DNA of 48,292 bases from contig MNCI01034159.1 of assembly GCA_015680685.1 (NCBI GenBank), positions 1,900-50,191 on the forward strand. Reading direction: 5' to 3'. The notes under the pieces are model-generated. The model was not told the origin of the DNA. It made no database searches and was given only the letters and a program-made list of their open reading frames with translations. Source of the DNA: Gnetum montanum. Its lineage: Eukaryota > Streptophyta > Gnetopsida > Gnetales > Gnetaceae. Positions 1-12,564 of the stretch are shown in pieces. A program made the translations under genes and the position numbers. The stretch's first letter is position 1, and every line of letters starts with the position of its first letter.

Positions 1-904
1 GATAAGCATTAAATAATTTCCTGAATGATAATAAACCTTATAAGAATTAAGAAGATTACAATATGTAATTTGTTTATATAATAATTATTAAGGGTGCTTT
101 CCGATGATTTATTTTACTTTCTAAATGGGAAGTAAATGGGTCTTGAAAAATTTTCATATTTTGATTGCTTGGTTATATTGACATATTGAAAATAGTTTCA
201 TCCTTTTTCACTAATGCTTCACGTGAGGGTAGGCTAGAAAAATGAAAGCAGAGTGCCTTGGTGGTCTACACGTAGATTAAGCAAGGACTTCCCCATGCAT
301 ACGCTATTGCCTTCATTGGGGTTATCATCACAAATGTAAAATAGAAAAAATAATGTAACGCAAAGCAATGTAACGTAATATAATAAGGCATAACGAAACA
401 TAATGAAACAAGATGTACATAGGAATATGCAATGGAATATAATGATGCAAAAAAGTAAATCAGAGTAGAACAAGGGAGGGCAAATAATGAACAATGTTGT
501 ATTAATCAATGAGATGTGCACCGGCCAAAACATAGTTGTGTATCTGGATTGCAAGTCTGACATTAAGCTCCGATGTGTAGTGTTTGCAGGTGCTAGGAGT
601 CACGTGCATCTAGGCTTAGGATTGTCGGTTTCTCTTGCCAAATTTTTTCCAACCCTTGTTTATGTCTTTGCATAGGGTATTTATGCTTGGGATTAGGAAT
701 GAACAGGGTCGATGATTGCGAGATGAGAGAAAAATGGATCGCGTGATCGTTGTATGTGGCTAAACTACGTTCTAGACTAGGTGCAGTGTATTTTACAATG
801 CAAGCTATCTTACATCCATGGAAGCAACATAAGGGCTTGACAAGCTCGCACATGGTGAATCTTACAATAAATATTTACAAGGAATTTGCAAACAAAACTT
901 GATT
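1..904. other. unassigned AT-rich leader sequence
   Basis: I see no recognisable protein, LTR end or RNA gene here. The open frames present are short and share no motif with known families. Around 340-480 the sequence repeats loose words of the type AATGTAAC and ATAATG, which looks like low-complexity drift rather than a gene. Confidence 0.4.
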
Positions 905-1895
905 CTGGCTCACTTGGATCGACTACTGCAGGACTTCGATTTGAGTTGATCTTTTCCTAACATGTTTTTGGTGTGTGTTTGAAATGTTCTAGGCCACTTT
1001 TGGAAGCTCATGCTAGGCTCATGCTATGAGTGTGACCTAGGCATAACCTAGGCTTGACCTAGGCATGACCTAGGCTTGACCTAGGTGTGAGTTGGGTAGA
1101 ATTGTTTATTTTTGCACCGAATCTTGATTTTTGAGGCTTGTCCTTCAAGTATAACTACTTCCTACCCATGGGGGCCACCTGTATGCTAATTTTGAACCTG
1201 TTTATACTCGATTTTGGGCCATCTTGGTAGCTCACACTAGGCTCATGCTATCAGCGTGACCTGGGCATGACCTAGGATTGACCTAGGCGTGACCAAGCCA
1301 AAATGCCATGTTCAACATTCAAAATTTGATTTTTTGGAGCCTTTTGACAAGTAAAATGGTTGCCTATCCTTGGAAGCTAAGTTGATGCTAACTTTGTGCT
1401 GAAGACTTCTTGTTTAAACCAATTTTAATTTGTTCATGCTGGGCTCATGTTCCAGCGTGACCTAGGCGTGACCTGGGCGTGAGTAGTGAAAATAGTGTAT
1501 TTCTAAGCCTGAAATCAATATTTTGAGGGCTGGGAACCTAGGGAAACCATTAGTGGAGGTCATGGAGGATCCTTGTACTTAATTTTGGCCTGTTTTGGCT
1601 CAATTTCAGGGCTCCAAAAGTTTGTGACGTTGAGCCTTACGTTGTTCAGCGTAATAAAATGCAGCCAAAGTATACTTAGCCAAAACTAAGCATTTTGAGC
1701 CCAAGACTTTTGATTCTAGATGCTAAAAGCTGGTGTAGTTGCCTATGGGCCCTAGGGAAACTTTTCTTGCTCCATTGAATGTCATTTCATGCCATTTTGG
1801 AGACTCTAAAGTTTGGTCATGCTGTACTCATATTGGGCAACGACATGACTTAGCTTGAATTTTGTTTGAAAGTGCTAGGCCAAAATTTTGTGGTG
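905..1895. repeat. degenerate tandem array of about 200-bp units rich in CCTAGG words
   Basis: About five diverged units begin near 992, 1216, 1428, 1590 and 1793. Each has a block like TTTTGG..GCTC followed by GCTCATGCT and, in the first three units, runs of TGACCTAGGC/GTGACCTAGG. The first unit holds five such words in about 60 bp. Units then share a tail of the form TTTTGAGGC...CCTATGG. The right edge at about 1,895 abuts minus-strand reverse transcriptase sequence of element B, so the array belongs to something inserted there or to a rearrangement junction. Similarity was judged by eye. Confidence 0.65.
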
Positions 1896-2150
1896 TTTCA
1901 ATTGTCATATTTAACAACTTGAATTCAAAGTAAATTTGTGACTATCCATCTTTTCTAATTTTAATAGTGAGTGATCTCACCCACCCACTATTAGCTACAA
2001 GATAAATGAATCTAACTTTTAGAAGCTTTTCCACCACTTCTTTACTAGTTGCTTTAATTTACAATTTAACCTTCTATGTTTTTGTCACTTAGGCTTAATG
2101 GCAGAGTTCATGTAAATTATGTACTAGCATACATGTGGATTAATACTTTT
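1895..2150 (-). pseudogene. element B: start of gypsy reverse transcriptase, truncated
   Basis: Read on the minus strand, the DNA at about 1,895-2,000 gives a decayed RT N-terminus: a block like FIYLVANSGWV followed by KLLNMT. It aligns with the better preserved copy in element C (34,950-35,100: FIYPIKDSEWV ... FRLLDMTT). In known Athila-type RTs this is the stretch that leads into the first catalytic block. The similarity stops abruptly near 1,895, where the CCTAGG array starts. The catalytic core of B's RT is therefore missing from the window. Confidence 0.7.
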
Positions 2151-3030
2151 GATTTCATCATATGACTAGGAAAAGGTTAATGACCACTTATTTATTACAT
2201 TCAAAAAATTCTATTTTTTATTCTTTATGAGCTAGGCATTTATGAATACCTCTTTATCATTTGTTAGGAATACATACTCAAGGGTTTTCAATACATTTTT
2301 ATCTCTAAGGATTTTTGTTTATAAACTTTAGGAATTTTCAACTCTTCCCAATCTGTCTCTACTTCCATCTTAACTTCTACATATAAGAGTTTGTATCTAA
2401 GCTACTCCATTTCATCCATCTTGTTAATGTAAGTACTTGCAAGAAGATTTATGAGTTTCATACATATTGAAAAGTTGGAGTAATTATCTAGTATCAACCA
2501 CTGGGTGCCCTATTATTTTTTGTTGTTATATACAAGCATCTTTAAATAGTAATTGGTTTAGCATGTGATTTGCACGCTATGATGGCTTTACTTTACATTT
2601 CCAAATTTTTTACATGCAATTGTACCTTGTCTTAATGTATGTAATGCATGGAACTCTCTTCTTGTTTATTCTTTCATGCTTATTCTCCTTAAAAATTTCT
2701 AAGAACAAAACTATGAAACCTATCTTGGTATCAATTATATTTAGCTAAGCTCTTTCCATAATGATAGGGAAGTTCCTCTTGTAATTTTTCATGTGGATTA
2801 TCAAGACATTAGCAAGATATGACTAACCACTAATGATGGTCATAACATCTTTTATTATTCCCAAGGAAATAATAATGTACTAGTATATAAGCTCCAACCT
2901 GATGTTGTATTTCTTAAGTAGTGATAAGTTCTAGGCTTTGTATATTTTTATAGGAAGCAAGTTGATTCTAGAATCTATGTTTAGTAAAGCTTTGCATGAT
3001 GCATTTCCTACAATCTATAAGTATATCAAG
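2150..3030 (-). pseudogene. element B: protease and PR-RT linker, decayed
   Basis: This stretch is collinear with 35,250-36,070 of element C. Shared landmarks include CTTTCCATAATGA near 2,752 (35,818 in C) and the protease active-site neighbourhood at about 2,960-3,010 (36,020-36,066 in C, where NSDSGIN is legible). Stops and indels remove any long open frame. It is assigned as the aspartic protease and linker of a minus-strand Athila-like polyprotein by this collinearity rather than from its own translation. Confidence 0.65.
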
Positions 3031-5591
3031 GGACTTATTTGATTAGTTTCTTTTATGGAAATATGTTCTACCTTGATCCAATTTATAACTACATGAGTGA
3101 GAGGGACAATTTGTACTTTAAAACATTTTGATTTGAAGGAGACTTAGTTGATATTTCAAAAGTAATCTACATGGAGTTCACAATCATGGATTCTTGCGAT
3201 GATTTCAATGGATTAGTTATCTTAATGAATGACCTTTACAAAGGCTTCTACGTAGATCTTCTTGACTTAACATCCACCTATAAGTTTATAACTCTTGTTA
3301 TTAAGGCTACAAATGGATATCACCTTGCATAGATAAGATAAGTGGCAAGGGAGTAGAGGTGTGAAGATGATAATGATATATGTGATAAGAAGGGTAAATG
3401 GAAGAGTGACAGATCTATGGTATTTTGGATGATAATAGTAATGGGTGAAAGCATGTATGCTCGAGCTACTAGAAGACATAATTTATTGAACATAGTACTC
3501 ATATGGATTAGGTTATCAGTAGGGATACTTCTATCTTGGTAGTGGCATTTTCCATGATTGTGGGTTATTCCATCATTAATAATATTTAGGAGATTGAGGA
3601 GGAGGCCATCTCAAATAATATTATTCTTAGTAGAAGAGCTACCTAGAGTTATCTTAAGAATAAAACAACCTTGTAGGAACTTACCTCTTGAAAAATTTTG
3701 AGTTTAAGGCATAAATCCCATACTCTTGTATGTGTGACATTTTTGGATAATAACTCTTTGGATGTTCATATTAGCAAATTTTACATCCATCACCATCTAA
3801 TTCTAAGTCTACAACATCTTCTACTACAATGGCTTTCCCTTTCTACTAGCAATATTCCTTCTTTGTATGTCTTTTCTTTCTTCTATATTTATCCTTGGCT
3901 TTTTTCTTACTCCCCTTTCTCAACCACTATCTTTAAAGTTATTTGGAATTTTTCATCAATAAAGTTCCATATTTTATCACTCTTAGCCAATATTTTAGTA
4001 ATTAATTTCTGAATCAGTAATGTCTTTCTCTATGCTACCTCTTCTAATGGTGCTTCTTCATTAGGTTCACTGAGATGTACATTTCTTTTATGGATTAAGG
4101 AATAATTGTTATACTTTTTTGTACTTTCTCTCTTCTTTATTTTATCTTTCTTCTTTTTCACTTGTTCAATTAGCCTTTGGATCTAATTGAATGTCATTTC
4201 AAATAATCTCTCTTGGACATAGATCTCTCTTGTCTTGTTTTAGAGTTCATCTATGATATGGCATATTTTTTCCCTTTGGAAAAAGCCATGGCCTAGGAAA
4301 TTGCAAAGGAAAGAATAGTATCTACCCAAGGATACATTAAGAGACTCTTGGTTACCTTGTCTTCATCCTTGAATTCATTTCTTCACATTGAACATCCTAG
4401 AGTATGTTTGATCTTTTTCATTGAATACTTTTAATGTCATACTCTATCTCTTGATATATTTTGAATTCAAGAACTAGTAAAAAATTTTAGCTTCATGTAT
4501 GAGTATCCTTGGAAAGATTTTCAATGTTTTCTTATCATTCTTAATATTCTTCAAGTTGTAGAAATCATGAAATACTTGGAGATGATATTGTAAATTTGCA
4601 TTATAGTATCCTTCAAAATTTGGAATATGGTTCATATCTAACCTTTTAATCTCACTATCACTATGATTCCTAGTAGGGATGTAAATTATCTTCTAGATAT
4701 TTATCATGCTTCTTATGATAATTAACTGTTCGTCATGATCATCTCAATTCTCATGGTCCCTGTAATGATCATGTCTTTCTTGGTGTTGTTTGCTTCACCT
4801 CCTTTCGTGATCACATCCATCTCCTTGTTCAATTTTACCTTCTCTTTTACCATTTCTATAATGCTCCTTTATTTCCCCTTATATCTTTGTCATCTTCATC
4901 CTTGTTAAAGCTTGATGATGAGGGTGAAGAAATTTAAGAGTTATGTTAGCTTACTCTCTTCCAGTGATCCCTTTTGTGTTGTCTTGTCTATATACTAGAA
5001 GACTTGGATCATGAGGTCTCCCTTATTCTAGATCCTATCCTTCCCTTAGGTTAATTACTTGCCAAGGTTAAATGTAAACAAGAATGATAGATATCATCCT
5101 CCCTTTGGAATGGAGAATTTTGTTAGTAATATCTTCCTAATTGATAATCAATATCCTCTTTCTTTTTTATAATGATAGATGAATGACAGCCTCTTCTTGG
5201 AAGCCTTATAATGCACCTCCATGAATTGGTTCTTACATAATTGGGTCTCTGCTAATTTGTTATTTTTGGTAATTTCATTGATTACATCGTAGTCTATGGC
5301 TACTACTTTAGGCTCCATTCTCATCAATTCTACCATCAGCATTGATGACACTAATTATTCAAGTGATAACACATTTTTTCTTTTTAGGATTCTCCATCAC
5401 ATCTATTTACCTTCGTGACGTATGAAGATAGATTCTAGATATTTGAAGACTACTTTTACTTACTATGGCATGTTATCCTTGTATTTTTATCACACCCTTT
5501 AGTTGCATCATGTAGGTGTGAAATCTACCATATGAGAAGAAGATATTTTTAATTCATAATTTTATCTTAAAATAAAATATTATTATTATTG
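3030..5591 (-). pseudogene. element B: gag region, decayed
   Basis: The gag core lies at about 4,170-4,900. It matches at DNA level the gag of A (10,400-10,700) and of C (37,260-37,500): 'tagcctttggatcta', then the equivalent of the conserved GLH/GLK and PGH motifs. The gag start region at about 5,520-5,550 matches C's ATG-SSSH start, but B's ATG has changed to ATA. No usable frame remains. To the right the element is interrupted by A at 5,592. B's leader resumes at 12,565, so this gag belongs to the element whose split 5' LTR lies at 12,654-12,929 and 39,730-40,215. Confidence 0.75.
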
Positions 5592-5596
5592 ATAAA

Positions 5597-6538
5597 TGAT
5601 GAGTGGCAAGGTATCCTCTATTCCCAACAATATGAAGCACAACCGTTCATGCACGATCTAGTCGAATTCCATGGATAGGACTAGTTATGACATCTAGATT
5701 ATTATGGCTTGATCGTAGTTCTCTATCTTTGCACTTGGACTAGTTGTAGCTTTTTCACATATGGTTTAGTCCAAAGTGAGGCATATGATTCTTGATTTTG
5801 TTTCAGCCTTATGCTACTCCTAATGATAACAAAGTAATCATTTCTTTAAACTAATTAACAATGGCAAGTAAAGTCTAAACTAGCCTATGGGCAATAAGTG
5901 TTCATTCCCAACTTGTCATACACATCCTAAACCCAAATATCCACTATTGGGATTATCAAACACTATGCTACTAGGCAAACTAAGTAATAACGTTGCTAGG
6001 ATTACCAAGTGAATATGTGTTTATGCCCAAAATTGATCATGCTCATTCCACCAATTCATTAACATGCATGGAAATGTAAATATTAAATAAGCACATGAAA
6101 CAAAAATAGCATGAAACATAAATTTAATATAATTCAAAGTACTTCAATAAATAAAAATAAATCTTGATCTTATTGTTATTCATGGAATGTGTCTAGGTAC
6201 ATTACCACTTGAATAAGATATCGTACAACTAACTCAAATCCACACTGTGGTTACTCACTGACTGTTATATAAGACTATGAAATAAAACTACAAGATTTTC
6301 ACTACTCTATTATCCAAATAATGACATAAACATGGATTTGAGTTCATATTTATAGATTTTATTCCTAGGCTACATTGATAGGTCCTAGTCAACATAATAG
6401 ACCACATCAACAGTGCCTAGTTGACATCATAGACTACGCCAATGGGGCCTAGTTGATGGGGCTTAGTTGACACAACAAACCACATCAATGAGGCCTAGTT
6501 GATGGGGCCCAGTTGATGCTACAAACCATGACTCATCA
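5597..6538 (-). repeat. element A 3' LTR
   Basis: This 942-bp repeat runs from TGATGAGTGG to ACTCATCA on the plus strand. It matches 11,653-12,559 along its whole length, at roughly four in five positions by eye in the first 200 bp. A minus-strand TATA-like box (CTATAAATA) lies at about 6,347-6,355. The sequence immediately right is the polypurine tract, which identifies this copy as the 3' LTR of a minus-strand element. Confidence 0.88.
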
Positions 6539-6549
6539 TACCTCCATGA
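6539..6549 (-). promoter_or_regulatory. element A polypurine tract
   Basis: On the minus strand the sequence TCATGGAGGTA directly precedes the TG of the 3' LTR. Element C has TCATGGGGGTA in the same position, with a shared flank for about 60 bp. This is the expected primer site for plus-strand DNA synthesis. Confidence 0.75.
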
Positions 6550-7240
6550 CTGAATGAAAACTTGTCCTTGAGTTTTTACAAAATTAGAAAGGTATGGAAT
6601 TATTGACTAACACTAACTACTAACTGACTTTGAGTGATACATTACAAAATTTTATTCAAGTGGATGCATACAAAATGATAGAGTGACAAAAAGATTTGAC
6701 AAACTTTGAAGATTACAAAATTTGTAGCAGTCTTCAAGAATCTAGTAAAGATGATTCTTCTTGTTGCCACTAGCAGTAGTAGACTTCCAACCTTAATTGT
6801 TATGTTGATGCTTCTCTAGTTATGTATAACATTCTTGAAATATGGATTGAAATTTCTTCTCATTTTCCCATGGATCTAGGAAACATGCAATGCTTAAGCT
6901 ACTATCTTATATGTACTACGATTTGTCAATGGGCATATCCTTTGTTGTCCCTCTCTTGGCTTCATTTCCATGCCTGGCAAAAGACCTTCTTCCTTGGTCA
7001 TTTCTTTTAGCATAACTTGTAGTCACCAAAGGATCAACATTAGTTTTGGTATATTTTCCTTAATAATTAACCCTTTTCATATCGCTTAGTTTTTATTTAA
7101 GCACAAGTTGATGAGAGCATACTGTGCCCAAGGCTATGAGGTAACTAAAATCATCAAGTTGTTTACATTATTTTGTTCAATTTCTATTAGTTACCATGTT
7201 GTTCAAAAATAGGATGTTAGAAAAATTTTAAATTTTCAAA
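6550..7240 (-). other. element A 3' internal region, no clear coding
   Basis: The first 60 bp (to about 6,600) is shared with element C at 13,863-13,930, a block containing CATGACTGAATGA and TTGAGTTT. Beyond that I see no open frame with recognisable protein similarity. There may be weak similarity to 19,300-19,700 of element C. Confidence 0.4.
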
Positions 7241-8690
7241 ACAAACATCCCTAGCCCCCATGACTAATAAGCGTAACTCTGGAAGCACACAAGTTTTCAA
7301 ACAATTGAAACCAAAGTTCTAATTCAGAAGATGGCTAAGAAATATTGAACTTGAAGGATATTTTAACAAAAAAGTGGAAAAGGTTAAAATAGTAATTGAA
7401 AGTGATGAGAAGTAGTCCCAAAATTATGCATAAATTTAGAGAAACTATCATTGATGTTTTGGAAGATGTGAAGGTTAGTTCAAAGCCATGATCAAAAAAA
7501 GTTATGTAGGTGGGTCCTCTCTAAAGTAGGCTCCTACCATAATGCCCTTACACAACCACTTCTATAGATGTTTGTGGGCACTCGATAAGTTAAATGTGGA
7601 TCATGCCTTTGTTCCAAACAACACACAACTACTGTGGTTGGGATGCTACATTATAGTAAACAAAATTAAAAGGATCATAATCGCATGTAGTAGTGAGGTG
7701 AATAATGGAATGAGAAAGAATTGCAAAGATCAGTAGGTAAGGTACTTGTCCATGTCCACAATCGGTTATTGTGATAAATGTGATTAAAATGATTAGCATA
7801 CCTATTTGTCGAAGTTCAGACCAAGTCCATTCCGTGAATAGTAACCTTGCATTGATGTGTTCAATCCTACCAACCACCATGAGTCCACAACCACCTCAAA
7901 GAAGAATCATCACTCCAAAAAGAGAAGAAAAGAAAAGAAGAAAGAAAGAGCCTTAGTTAGAGGGGTGCCTTCAAGCATGGGTAACATGTCTTTCTAGCCC
8001 CATAATTAGTTCTTGTAGCCCATTATTATGTCTAAGGGATGTGCTTTAAATTCCCATTATTATTATTTTTTTCATTTTCTTCCTCTTTTTTTTTATTAAA
8101 TTTTTTTATTTTTGTTTTTTTAAGGGACCACACCATGCAAATACTTTTTGCTTGCTATTATTAGTTGATATAAAAGTAATGATACATTCCAAGAGGATTC
8201 ATAAACTATATGAAGGAAGATAAGATGAAAACCCAACAAGTCCCCTTGAGGTCACACCCTTACCATTCCCAATTGTTCATTCCCTCCTTCTTCAATGTAT
8301 AATAATCATTGATTAATTTAATTTTCATGAAAGAAGAACCAAATTGTTTCCATGAAAAAGACCTTTTATTTAAAGAACTAGATGGATGGATGGGGTGGTT
8401 TCACTACTTTAAAAAATTACTTACCTAATCATTTTGATAGCATAGCACAAAAACCCAACACATAGCATTGACTTCTACATCATAACTTGGAAATATTATT
8501 AACAGAGATATAAATGACAATCATAAAACATAAAGGAAATGACTCAAGAAAATATAAAAATATAAAGAAAAGAAAAATATTAAGAAATAAAAAACATATT
8601 AAGAATTAGAAAATTTTGGAAGAAATAGGAAAATGAAAAGAAATTGTAAAAATAAAAAGGTGAAAAACACTTATTGGTTCTTGAACAAGG
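7240..8690 (-). repeat. repeat D, copy 1
   Basis: A 1.45-kb AT-rich repeat with a second, diverged copy at 19,690-22,385. Shared landmarks are CCCCCATGA near 7,256, a block starting AGTGATGAGAA near 7,400, GGGTAACATGTCTTTCTAG near 7,978 (20,790 in copy 2), and TCCCCTTGAGGTCACACCCTT near 8,250 (21,888). Both end in a long A-rich tract followed by GTGAAAAAC. It has no protein-like frame. It could be a non-autonomous insertion, or a native 3' non-coding part of this element family, since both copies lie inside members of it. Confidence 0.7.
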
Positions 8691-8804
8691 ATGGAGCATA
8701 TCTTCCATGACTAATCTTATGGCCACACATCAGGAGATGGATTGCATAATCCCCTAGTTTTACACCACTGGTTTTCCATATATCATTGTTACTAATTTAA
8801 TTAA

Positions 8805-9905
8805 TCATGTGGTAGTAGATCTAACATTGGTGATAGTCTTTTTTGGATCATTTGGAGATGTATTTTCATTTGGAATTAAAGGTATTTCTATTTTAGGGGA
8901 TGCAGATGTCTTTGGTCCTTCTTGATTTTCTATTTTAATTCTTGGGCCTTCATTTTTAATATCCTCTTCTTGTGTATCATGAAAATGTAAGATATCTATG
9001 TATATGTTCTCTATTTGGTTTTTTTTCTTAAGTCTAGGACTAATAAATGAATTAATTTCTTCCATGCATCTTTGAAAGAATTTTACATTCTCATTTCCAA
9101 GCCACTAGATGTCTTCTAGTTTAGTGGCTACTTAATAGGCTGATTTTTTCTCACACACTTGTTCCTTAGCTTTGTTATGGGTTTTTTAATATTTTAAATT
9201 TATAGCCCACAACTACATCCTTTACTATTAGAAGTGATGCATGGATTCTTCTATCTCTCCACATTGCTAGATTCATAACTTCTATTAGGTGTTGGAGTAA
9301 TGACAGATGTTGGCCCTAGCATAGGATTAAAAGATATTGATCATGAAAGGAAGGTTGTTGTACTTGATTGACATTGTGCTGGTTTGGATGAGTTAGTAGG
9401 TCCATTAGTATTATACTTACATGTGGGAACCATCCTAAAGAAAGGGCATTTTTGATATTGTGATGGAGATCTACTGGCACTATCATTTCTATGTATGTTC
9501 ACAACATAAGTGACATTCTCTCATTGATGTCATGGTGTTGAAACTTCCTATGTTGTTGGTGGTGACATAGGATGGAGGGAAGTATGAGAATATTGAGGAT
9601 ATGATGAAGGAGGAGAGGTGTGAGGTAGTGATCCTTTAGAAGATGTCATATCACGATGATATTTAGGAGAGTGGCAGTAGCAATTTGAAGTAGAGGATAT
9701 AGAACTAGTTGGAGAAATAGGTTGTTGAACATAATATCTATATAGTTTAGGTTGGTAGTAAGGGTAGGGCTAGCTTGGTGATGGCCTCCCCCAAAACTGT
9801 GGGTTTTTCCATTGTAGTTAATAGTAGTTTTGAGGCCAATTAGATTTCCCACTAGGATAGTATGGTTGGTTGTAGGACTATCTATAGTTACCTTGTGAGA
9901 AAAGT
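8805..9905 (-). pseudogene. element A post-gag region, Pro/Tyr/Ser-rich
   Basis: Minus-strand frames read as a continuation of the gag polyprotein. At 9,646-9,900 the frames are rich in Pro, Tyr, Asn and Trp; 8,805-9,065 is an 86-codon charged frame (KKKNQIENIYIDILHFHD). Athila-type elements have low-complexity sequence between the nucleocapsid and the protease. The frame is broken several times. Left of 8,805 there is no protease or RT; repeat D begins instead, so the pol genes are missing. Confidence 0.55.
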
Positions 9906-11210
9906 AATTTCTAAGCCATTTGCTTTTGTACAAACTTAGGATTCAATGAAAAAGTACAATACTCATGTAGATGTAACATGATTGGGCAATAGCCCTTTAT
10001 ATGGTCATATATGTAGATGTCACATCCATCATCTTCTTCAGTGGTTGAATTTATAGCCTCTTCTTCTAAAGTTATTTTCCCTTTTTGCTGATCAGTGTTC
10101 TTACCTATCTCTTGGTTCTTTTTCCTCCTTTTGTTGTGATCACATAATTCATTTTGTGTTACCTTCTCCTCTATAGTTTTTACAAAATTTGTAACTTTTT
10201 CATTTATCCATTTTGACATCCTATCTAGCCTTGCTTGTAGTTCATCAATAGATTATTGTAGTGTCAAGGTTTGTTGTGAAATCACCTCATCGAGAGCTAC
10301 CTCTTTTTCCTCATCATATATATGGATCCTCTTCTTTTGAAGAGGTGGATCCTAATGATATTTCTCAACATTCTCTCATTTACATAACTCTTCTTCTTCT
10401 TTCACCACTTGCTTGATTAGCCTTTGTATCTAATGGGCTTTTAGTTCATATAATCAACCTTGAGCATACATCCCAAGGGTCTCCCTCATTTCATTATGAA
10501 GCCCATGTATGATGTGGAAAGTTGCTTCTTTTGAGAAAAAATCATGACCAGGAAATCTATGTACTAGCGAATAGTATCTATCCAAGCCCAGATGCAATGG
10601 TTCATGATTTTCTTGCTTCCACCCTTGGATTTTTTTTCTTAGGTTGGACACTCTTACATAGGTTTGATATTTTGCATTAAAAATTTCTACCATTGTGAAC
10701 CACTAGTGGATGAAACTTGGTTCCAATGATGTTCCAAGTTCTTTGTTAGCTATAAGCATTCAACAATGGTATAAGGTATAATTCATCTTTGTCTATTAGT
10801 GTCCTAAGGAAGAGCTTAAGCTTTTGCTACTTAATTTCAATATGTTGCAAGGCACAAGCATCATGGAATTCTTGTAAGTGATGTTGTGGATCAGAATCAT
10901 AGCCTCCCACAAATTTAGGATTATTATTCATATCGAGCCTTTATATGCAAATTTCCCTAAAATTCCTATGGGGTATCTTAACTACCTCTATGATTTACAT
11001 CAAGCTCATAGTGTCCAACAAGGGTTCATCATCATTGGACATGGCTTGGTAAAAATTGTTATTTCTATCTACCCAATTGTCATGGTTTTGGCTATGTTCA
11101 TGTTGAGGTCTTTGATTTTTCCCATGGTTTTGATTTCTACCCTTATTTTGACCCCATAGTAGAGCTTTGTCTCTATACCTACATTCATCTTCATCAAAAA
11201 TAGTCATTAA
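9905..11210 (-). pseudogene. element A gag (capsid and nucleocapsid), broken
   Basis: Reads right to left. Near 10,900 the minus strand gives the capsid start DPQHHLQEFHDAC, in a later frame at 10,454-10,693 YQTYVRVSNLRKKIQGW and RFPGHDFF, and at 9,990-10,030 a decayed CCHC-like zinc knuckle (CDIYIYDHIKGYCPIM, second Cys changed). Known function of the family: gag packages the RNA and forms the virus-like particle in the cytoplasm. A polar stretch at 10,995-11,207 (QNKGRNQNHGKNQ) precedes the capsid domain. Several frameshifts and stops separate the pieces. It is collinear with the gag of C (36,840-38,620). Confidence 0.82.
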
Positions 11211-11633
11211 AGAGGAAGAGAAAGATGAGAAACTAGGAGGATTGCCATGGCTTCAATGGTTTTTCACATGATCCCTTGATTTATCTTTTTTAGGTTTTGA
11301 GAAGGTCCTAGGTCTTGAGGCCTCCTCTACTCTAGGACTTACTTCATCTCCTATAGGATTGTCTGCCTTAGGTGAATGTAGTCATTTAGCATAGTTAGGA
11401 TGATTGTGAACATATGAAGCCACTGCATGAGGTTGATCACTCTAATTTTCTTTAATATATATCTCATTGATTCTTCAATGAATATTCTCTCATACAATGA
11501 ATTATTTATTCCTTGCAAAAGACACATTATATTTGGTGTATGATGTGTGTGACTTAGTATTTTCCCAAAGATAGTTCATTAATGCATTTACAATGATCAT
11601 GTAAGATACAACTAATCTAGATAACTAGCACCA

Positions 11634-11651
11634 TCCCTGGCAACAACACCA
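11634..11651 (-). promoter_or_regulatory. element A primer-binding site, tRNA-Asp type
   Basis: The minus strand reads TGGTGTTGTTGCCAGGGA, one base inside the 5' LTR. It matches the complement of the plant tRNA-Asp 3' end (TGGCGCCGTTGCCGGGGA) at 14 of 18 positions. All four differences are C to T or G to A. tRNA-Asp priming is established for Athila-lineage elements. Confidence 0.85.
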
Positions 11652-11652
11652 A

Positions 11653-12559
11653 TGATGAGTAGCAAGGTACCCCCTATGCTCAACAATATGAATTACAAGC
11701 ATTCATGCAAAATTTGGTCAAATTCTATGGATGTGACTAGTTATGGCATATAGATCAAGATTCCTTGATCACAATTCACTATCTTCCCACTTGGATCAAT
11801 GGTAGCTTTGTCACGTATGATTTAGTCCAAAGTCAGGCATATGATTCTCGATTTTTTTCGGCCTCATGCTACTCTTAATGATAACAAAGAAATCATTTTT
11901 TAAAACTAAATAACAATGAAAAGTAAATTATAAACTAGCCTATGGGTGATGAGTGTCTGTTCTCAACTTGTTGTACATGTCCTAAATCCACATATCCACT
12001 ATAGGGATTACCAAATGCTATGCTATTGGGTGAACCAAGAAAGCAAATACATGTTTATGCTTAAAATTGGTCATGCTCATTTCACCAATTTATTAACATG
12101 CATGGAAATGTAAATATTAACTAAGTACATGAAATGTAAATTGCATGGAAAGTAAATTTAATATAAGTCAAAGTGCAACAATGAATAAGAATCAATCTTG
12201 ATCTCATTTCCATTCATGGAATGTTTCTAGGTACATTTCCACTCAAATAAGATGCCATAAAACTAACTTAGATCCAAAATACAAGAACTCACTTACTATT
12301 ATTTTAGACTATGGAATAAAACTACAAGAGTTTGGCTACTTCATTGACCAAAGAATGACATAAACATGACTATGAGCATGTATTTATAGATTTTATTTTT
12401 GGGTTGTGTCAATGGGGCCTAGTCAATGTAATAGAGCACATTGACAGGGCATGGCCTAGTTGATGGGTCCTAGTCGACAGGGCCTAGTCGATGGGGCCTA
12501 GTCGGTACAACAAACCATGTCAACATGGCCTAGTTGATGCAGCAAACCATGACTCATCA
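11653..12559 (-). repeat. element A 5' LTR
   Basis: This 907-bp partner of 5,597-6,538 has the same inverted termini. A minus-strand TATA-like box lies near 12,381-12,389. The primer site on its left marks it as the 5' LTR. Its U3 end (12,400-12,550) holds several degenerate copies of GGCCTAGT(T/C)GATG, which also occur in the other LTRs of this family. Confidence 0.88.
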
Positions 12560-12564
12560 GTAAA

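Larger units (their letters stand above)
5597..12559 (-). mobile_element. element A: Athila-like Ty3/gypsy LTR retrotransposon, non-autonomous
   Basis: Both LTRs are present in the same orientation, with TGATGAGT and ACTCATCA as inverted termini. The element reads right to left. Its 5' LTR is at 11,653-12,559, with a tRNA-Asp type primer site, gag, a Pro/Tyr-rich post-gag stretch, repeat D, a polypurine tract and the 3' LTR at 5,597-6,538. The flanks ATAAA (5,592-5,596) and GTAAA (12,560-12,564) look like a 5-bp target duplication with one transition. No RT, RNase H or integrase is visible, so it could have moved only with enzymes supplied in trans, or it lost pol by deletion. At 6.96 kb it is short for Athila-type elements, which usually exceed 10 kb. 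Confidence 0.88.

Noticed and set aside
487-853. Short frames near the left edge as genes
   Set aside because: Overlapping frames on both strands without motifs or gene structure; consistent with chance in AT-rich DNA.
5597-6538. LTRs interpreted as solo LTRs
   Set aside because: The right flank carries a polypurine tract shared with element C, and a matching LTR with primer site lies at 11,653-12,559, so this is a paired 3' LTR.
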